Positions 58,642-64,000 of a stretch of 64,000 bases of DNA are shown here, one piece after another. Source of the DNA: Guadua angustifolia. Lineage: Eukaryota > Streptophyta > Magnoliopsida > Poales > Poaceae. The notes below the pieces were generated by a model that was given only the letters and a program-made list of their open reading frames with translations, was not told where the DNA came from and ran no database searches. Within the stretch, counting starts at the first letter, position 1. The number at the start of each line of letters is the position of its first letter. Location of the stretch: NCBI GenBank assembly GCA_036346375.1, contig CM070515.1, forward strand, positions 11,740,423-11,804,422. Reading direction: 5' to 3'. The position numbers and the translations under genes were made by a program.

Positions 58642-59295
58642 CCTTGAGGCTGAAGGTTTAACTGGTCGAGGGATTGGTAACTCCTTTTGGAAAACCATTT
58701 TGGAGGAGTTTGCTTCCATTTCAAGGGAAGGAAACAGTGGTGCAGCTGGAGGAGTCTTCAGCCTGAAATGACAAATGAGGTATTCTTCTATGAACCAATT
58801 CCAATAGTGCATGCTATGGTCTAGAATCTAGGCCGAGTAAATTCTGCCTTACCAGTCATAATCATGCTTCTCGTCCACTGGTATGAGGAAATCTCTCTTC
58901 CCTGAGGGAAGTTTGGACATATGACCACCTATTACGTGATAAGAACACAAATACTGCAATGAGTTTCAATCAGAATTATTAATGGCTGTTCATGAATCAC
59001 GCCTAATCAGTTGAAACGATTATGGAATATGGGTATGCTCATGAACATTCACATGAACGTTTTTTTTCAAAAGACAACTATCATAGGAAAGGGACTGCAA
59101 GGGCCAAAGATCTCACCTTAGATAGTGTCAAACTCGACGGAGTACATTGGTTCCAGGAGGTTCACATCCCTGTCTTTCTCACGCTTGTACAGCTCCCTGA
59201 AGAAAACTATGCTCTCATCTTTGTCTTTCTGAACCACGGATGGAGCTTTAGGCTTTAGCTTTGCCCGTTCCGGCAATTCTCCTCATGAAATTCAT
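58642..59295 (-). pseudogene. BPP1-like gene, exons 1-3
   Basis: Exon 1 (59295-59117) starts MNFMRRIAGTG, then appears to need a one-base correction near 59250 to reach VVQKDKDESIVFFRELYKRE, and ends with an in-frame TAA (59120-59118) where CAA (Gln) is expected. Exon 2 (58928-58853) ends DFLIPVDEKHDYDW; exon 3 (58762-58642) reads LKTPPAAPLFPSLEMEANSS. DYDWL-x-TPP-x-x-PLFPSLEME is the hallmark of the plant BPP/'FLO11-like' family. All junctions are GT-AG with matching phases. The last intron now holds the 31-kb TE stack. Probably a pseudogene or a declining copy. Confidence 0.7.
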
Positions 59296-59586
59296 CTTCG
59301 AGAAGCAGGGGTATGTTCGTTACAAAGACTGAAAAGATCAGAGGTATGGAGATTTTTACAAAAAGTTACATAAATACTACTCAGAAGACTCCAAATGTGC
59401 CGGCAATTCCAAAGCAATTGCTGGAATTAATTGCAGACAGGCTACGTAAAAACAGTTAATTAGTTGGTAAAATGGATGGATCGATGCAGTCAAAAGACAA
59501 TGATTAATTGATTCAATGGGTTCATCTTTCTGCTTGTACCCTAATGGCAAAATGTCTTGTTTTCATCTCTCATGTTTATCGTTTCT

Positions 59587-59826
59587 AGTCTTAGGGTCCG
59601 TTTGGTTCAAGGACAAAAGATGGATAAGATGAAACGGGAACATTCATCGTAGATATTGGACAGATCAATTCAATGAAATTAGCCGAATGAGGCCATCTAG
59701 CTCTGATCCTACCAACTAAATGTGAACTCACATCCCATTCACCATCTAACTCTCATCCCTCCAACCAAACAAAAATTTAGTTAATAGCTCCATTCTCATC
59801 CTTTTATCCTACTAACGTTACATTTT
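59587..59826. mobile_element. Candidate MITE upstream of BPP-like gene
   Basis: GGGTCCGTTTGGTTC at 59594 and CCAACCAAACAAA at about 59760 are of the kind seen at grass MITE ends, and the interior is AT-rich without coding. Inverted ends are imperfect and no target duplication was settled. Confidence 0.3.
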
Positions 59827-59898
59827 TTTTAAAAAAAAGCATGAATTTGAATGCTTACATGGTTTATGGAGGATTGATTGTGAGAAATAGATGCATAC

Positions 59899-62800
59899 AT
59901 GCATGTGTGAGAGCGATATGTCGCCTCACATAGAGAGAGAGAGAGAGGAGAGGGAAGAGAGGGGGGCAGTCCTTGTAAAACAATGATCCTTCCGCAACCC
60001 ACTATGACAAGAATTGACCGATTTCTAGCGACAACAGAATGGCACGAGGCATTTCCAAATGCAGACCTATGCGCGTTGCCAACGATGACATCTAACCATT
60101 GCCCCCTTCTCATGCAAGCAAATTCAACATTCGACTATTTCAGAGGCTTTCGTTTTGAAGCTTGCTGGATCAAGATGGTGGGTTTCCAAGAGACTGTGAT
60201 ACACTCCTGGACAGAGCCGGTGCACACGTCGGATGCTATTCTTAGACTTCATATTAAAATGAATAGGACCGCCAAGGCATTAAAAATCTGGAGAAGGAAA
60301 ACCTTTGCAAATATAGCTTTACAAGCAGCGCTGATACAAGTGACAATCGCTATCCTAGAGAGTTCGCAAGAACGAAGATTACTATCACAAGATGAGATTG
60401 AGCTCAGAAAAGCTCTCAAAGCCAAACTGCTCGGACTAGCCGCTGTTCAAAAATCAAGGGCAAGACAACACTCAAGACTTACAAAAATCCGATTAGGGGA
60501 CTCCAATACTCGGTTTTTCCACTTAATGGCCAGCTCAAGGAGGCGAAGAAACACGATTCGGGTTATTAAAAGTGAGGACAGAACGATGTTCACGCAGCAA
60601 GATAAATTGAAAGAAGCTTACCAGTATTTCAAACAAACTTTAGGAGACCACGAGGTTAGGGACAAAGCCCTGCGCTGGAACATCTTGGGTTATTCTGCAA
60701 GGGACCTTAGTGACCTGGAGACCCACATCACGGAGAATGAAGTGATTAACATGATACAGGAATTACTGAATCAAAAAGCACCAGGGCCAGACGGCTATAT
60801 TGGGATTTTCTATAAAAAGTGCCTCCACATCATCAAAAGCGATCTCCTAGCGGCAATAAGAGCCTTCTTCGACCTTCGCCATCAAAGGCTGCACAAAGTA
60901 AATGAAGCAAATATTATCCTTCTACCGAAAATAGACAACGCAGATAGACTACAATGCTTCAGGCCAATTAGTCTTATAAACAGCTTCATGAAAATCATCA
61001 CCAAAATTTTGGCAAACAGGCTGGCGGCTAAACTAGATGAATTGGTATCGGTCGCGCAAAATGCATTCATCAAGAAGAGATGCATACATGATAATTTCTT
61101 ATATGTTCAAAGGGTAATTCAGCAGTTGCACAGGGAAAAAAACCTGCACTTTTCATCAAATTGGACATATCAAAGGCCTTCGATTCGCTGAACTGGACTT
61201 ATCTTATGGAGGTGCTTCAGGCATTAGGCTTCGGCCAGAAATGGCGGGAATGGATTGCGGCAATTCTAAGGACCTCCGTTTCCAAGATTTTTATCAATGG
61301 TCAGCCGACAGCGGCAATAAGGCATGCGCGTGGGGTGCGTCAGGGAGACCCCCTATCCCCCCTGCTCTTCAACCTAGCAATTGACCCACTACAAAAACTA
61401 CTTGAGTTGGCGGAAAATAGAGGCATCCTAAAACTGGTGCTTCTGGCAACAGCCAGGCTACGCTGCTCTCTTTACGCAGACGATGCCGGGATATTTCTAA
61501 AGGCAAAGGTGGAGGAACTTACAGCTCTTAGCCGAATTCTCGATATCTTCGGAAGATGCTCGGGGCTGAAAATTAATATCTCCAAGTCCGAAATCTACCC
61601 GATCAGATGCCAAGATGACCTCATACAAGAGTTATTGAACGTCTTCCCTGGGAAACTCGCATCCTTCCCAGGGAAATACCTTGGTCTTCCATTACACACC
61701 AGGCAGTTAAGAAGAATAGAGATACAACCGTTGATTGATAAAATCGGCAATAGGCTCGCAGGTTGGAAAGGAAAATTTCTCTCCAAGGCTGGGAGAGAGA
61801 CCCTGGTTAAGTCGGTGTTTACTGCACAACCTATATATCATTGGACGGTCTTCCAGGCTCAAAAGTGGTTGATTCGACGCATTGACAAAATTAGAAGAAG
61901 TTTTCTTTGGAGTGGGAAAGAGCTAGAAAACTGCAGTGGGGGACATTGCTTAGTAAACTGGTCAACGACCTGTCTTACGAAGGCCAAAGGAGGGCTAGGT
62001 ATCAAAGACCTAGAGCGCTTTGCTAGAGCGTTAAGACTTCGATGGCTCTGGTTTAAATGGAAAAACAATGAAAGGGCCTGGACTGGGCTGGACCTGCCTT
62101 GTGATGAAACAGATGTAGCACTCTTCAATGCTTCAACGATTGTCACGGTAGGAAACGGCAAGCTTGCGGATTTCTGAAGATCAAGTTGGGTGGAAGGGCA
62201 AGCTTCGAAAAACATAGCACCGAACCTTTTCCAAGCAGCAAGGAGAAAGAACATCTTGGTACATCAGGCCTTGACGAACAACTACTGGATTGGTTTTTGT
62301 ACACCAGTGAACTCACAAGTCGAAATACGCGAATTTGTAGCACTTCATGAGGCAATACGTCAAATCAACAGAGACGAGGAAAGGGAGGATCAAATAAGAT
62401 GGCGATGGACTCCAGATGGTCAATATTCGACTAGGAGTGTGTACCGGGTACAATTCGAAATCGTGTACTGCAAGATAAACACCTGCCCGATCTGGAAAGT
62501 GAAAGCCGAACCTAAATGCCGCTTTTTTGCATGGACGCTGATTCACAACAAAATATTAATCGCCGATAATATGCTCAAAAGAGGGTGGCCAGGTAACGCA
62601 AGATGCAGCCTCTGCAATATAGAACCGGAAACAACAAAGCATCTTTGTAAAGACTGTACTTTCGCTAGACAAGTCTGGGGAATTCTACTCCGCTGGGGAA
62701 ATCTCCATCGGTGGCAAAACATAAGTCAAAATGATTCAGTATACAAATGGTGGAAGAGATTACGAACTCAATATGACCGACAGAATCGTCGGGAATTAGA

Positions 62801-63196
62801 TGGTCTTCTCATCTACTACTAGTGGAACCTTTGGCTGGAACGGAACCAACGAATTTTTCAAGGGAAGGCGAGAACGGCGGAACAAGTGGCCACATCGATA
62901 AAGGTCGCGGTGATAAATCATGGTTTTGCTTGGTCCACAAACTCAACAGTTTAGCTTTCTGTGGCCATCCATTGCCGGGTGTTTCTGTTTCTATCTTTTT
63001 TTCTTTGTGGGGGTGTTTCTATATCCATTGTTTACGGGTGGCGTAAGTGGAATGTAGGCTACAGGTTAGTGGTGTGAATTGAGTTTGAATGTAAGGTTTT
63101 TCCTCGGTTTTTTCCCACAAAAAACTGCCCAACTTCCTTTTCTTTTCATCTTAATATATTAAGCGGCAACTCTCTTGCTGCTCTTTCGAAAAAAAA
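59899..63196 (+). mobile_element. L1-type LINE, 5'-truncated
   Basis: A 16-bp duplication AGAAATAGATGCATAC lies at 59883-59898 and 63197-63212. The body begins in an AG-rich stretch, then the end of the endonuclease domain, full RT and C-terminal region, 3' UTR and A-run after GCTGCTCTTTCG. ORF1 and most of the endonuclease are absent. Confidence 0.93.
59983..62952 (+). pseudogene. LINE ORF2 (endonuclease end, RT, C-terminal zinc region)
   Basis: Endonuclease tail with TMTRIDRFLATTEWHEAFP and TSNHCPLLM. RT blocks: NQKAPGPDGYIGIFYKK, LQCFRPISLINSFMKIITK, LDISKAFDSLNW, RGVRQGDPLSPLLFNLAI and catalytic YADDAGIF (intact YADD). zf-RVT region: PIWKVKAEPKCRFFAWTL, RCSLCNIEPETTKHL. Damage: a one-base change in the A-run at about 61136-61142 shifts the frame before LDISKAF; TGA at 62176-62178 and TAG at 62819-62822 replace expected Trp codons. 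Such ORF2 proteins perform target-primed reverse transcription. Confidence 0.93.
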
Positions 63197-63212
63197 AGAA
63201 ATAGATGCATAC

Positions 63213-63535
63213 AGGTGCTTTTGGATACATGAAGTTTTCTTTTCCGAATATACCGAGGCAGTTGGGTAGAAGTAGTCTCACATTTTATTCTTTGTTTATG
63301 GTCGTCGGTGAGCTCACATATAGCAATGGTGCTGGAAACAGATGCCAAAACAACCTAACCAGAGCAGCAATTTACAAGTGACAAGATCTACACGAAAAGC
63401 ATTTGCATGGCTAACCACAGCAGCAATTTACAAGGGTGGAAATACTAGATGGCATCGGATCGTAAGTTTACCTCTGCAGTCTGCATGTTGTTTAGGTTGA
63501 TGGGGGCGAGTGGTTAAGATCCATTTCTTTGGCCC
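63213..63535. other. Non-coding stretch after LINE
   Basis: No gene recognised. GCAGCAATTTACAAG occurs twice (about 63364 and 63420), 56 bp apart. Part of the former upstream region of the BPP-like gene. Confidence 0.4.
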
Positions 63536-63718
63536 ATGAAGGAAGGAGATGTCAGCTTACCAGCGCAGCAGAGATCTCTGGAGGGAAGGCCAGAAGACTT
63601 GATACCACAGCAAATGGCGGGAGAGATGGCAACCTCGACGCAAGGCGACCCAGTTCAGAGAACTAAAAGAGCCCACAAGCCCAACAGGCGTGTTGCCGGT
63701 CCAGATTGGTTTAACTAG
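63536..63718 (+). pseudogene. Possible retroelement polyprotein C-terminus
   Basis: Frame ending RTKRAHKPNRRVAGPDWFN and stop at 63716-63718. Basic tails with KPN-R-V-x-GPDW endings occur at the end of some plant LTR-retroelement polyproteins. No other retroelement domain is visible upstream, so this is tentative. Confidence 0.3.
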
Positions 63719-64000
63719 TAAACGACCTGTTTTGTTGTCACATGAGTTGTAGGAAGAGAGGCGTATAAATACATAGAAACGAATAGACTGGAGGCTGGCG
63801 AGTTGGTGGTGTTTTTTGTCTCTTGGCTCTGGCGGCGATTTGGCGGCGGGGAGAAACCCTTTCTTGTTCCTTCATCCACAGAAACATTACCCATACTTGT
63901 TCATCTTTACAGAGAGATTATACTCTATACTTGTTCATCCAATACACACAGAAACTTTACTCAATACTGGTTCATTTCTTTGTATCTGAGTTGAGATATC
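63719..64000 (+). other. Possible LTR-like or leader sequence at window edge
   Basis: TATA-like GCGTATAAATACAT at about 63761-63774, then a GT-rich leader and repeated TACTTGTTCATC phrases (63895, 63936). It could be an LTR following the frame at 63536-63718, or a host promoter. Cannot be decided within the window. Confidence 0.3.

Noticed and set aside
59583..59826. Firm call of a MITE at this site
   Set aside because: End motifs are suggestive but inverted ends are imperfect and no duplication was found, so it is listed only as a candidate.
1..64000. tRNA, rRNA or other structured RNA genes
   Set aside because: No cloverleaf or rRNA-like sequence was recognised by eye; a covariance-model scan could not be run.

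Overview
The window is plant nuclear DNA, almost certainly from a grass (Poaceae, possibly the rice group). Host genes have GT-AG introns, and most of the sequence is nested transposable elements: Tat-type Ty3/gypsy elements with antisense ORFs, CACTA elements, L1-type LINEs and a Stowaway MITE. Species was not determined.

Layout. 1-2768: 3' part of a Tat-type Ty3/gypsy element (antisense spliced gene, 56-bp tandem array, 3' LTR). 2769-6877: AT-rich non-coding DNA with small repeats. 6878-22032: a truncated LINE (14-bp target duplication) which itself received a complete 14.6-kb Ty3/gypsy element (7220-21851, 5-bp duplication ACATC). 22249-26515: intact ten-exon gene for a La-related protein of the LARP6B/C type, + strand. 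26944-27591 and 58642-59295: the two halves of a convergent - strand gene resembling the plant basic proline-rich (BPP1-like) family. Its last intron holds a 31-kb nested stack: a 5.2-kb solo LTR (27691-58618, duplication AGGAT), containing a 25.7-kb CACTA element (31838-57527, duplication GCC), whose transposase gene is interrupted by an 8.2-kb CACTA element (45858-54069, duplication ATA). 59899-63196: an L1-type LINE with decayed ORF2. 63213-64000: a possible retroelement 3' end.

The outer CACTA is the most unusual object. On its - strand it carries exons of two unrelated host genes, MRE11 (double-strand-break repair nuclease) and AMP deaminase, fused exon to exon, plus Spm-type TNP2 and TNP1 genes with a 2.77-kb internal tandem duplication. 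The inner CACTA carries a fragment of a plant RNA-dependent RNA polymerase (RDR3-5 type) and other unidentified exons. Captured pieces and transposase genes mostly read in the same direction.

The two Tat-type elements each carry an antisense gene next to the 3' LTR. Predicted introns join the exons into long open frames, and a TATA-like box lies 90-155 bp upstream of each antisense start. This contrasts with the sense pol genes of the complete element, which are broken: frameshifts, YVDN instead of YVDD in reverse transcriptase, and a 32-bp duplication in integrase. The only clearly intact host gene is LARP6. The BPP-like gene has an in-frame stop and a probable frameshift in its first exon. 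Several broken codons fit C-to-T decay of methylated cytosines.
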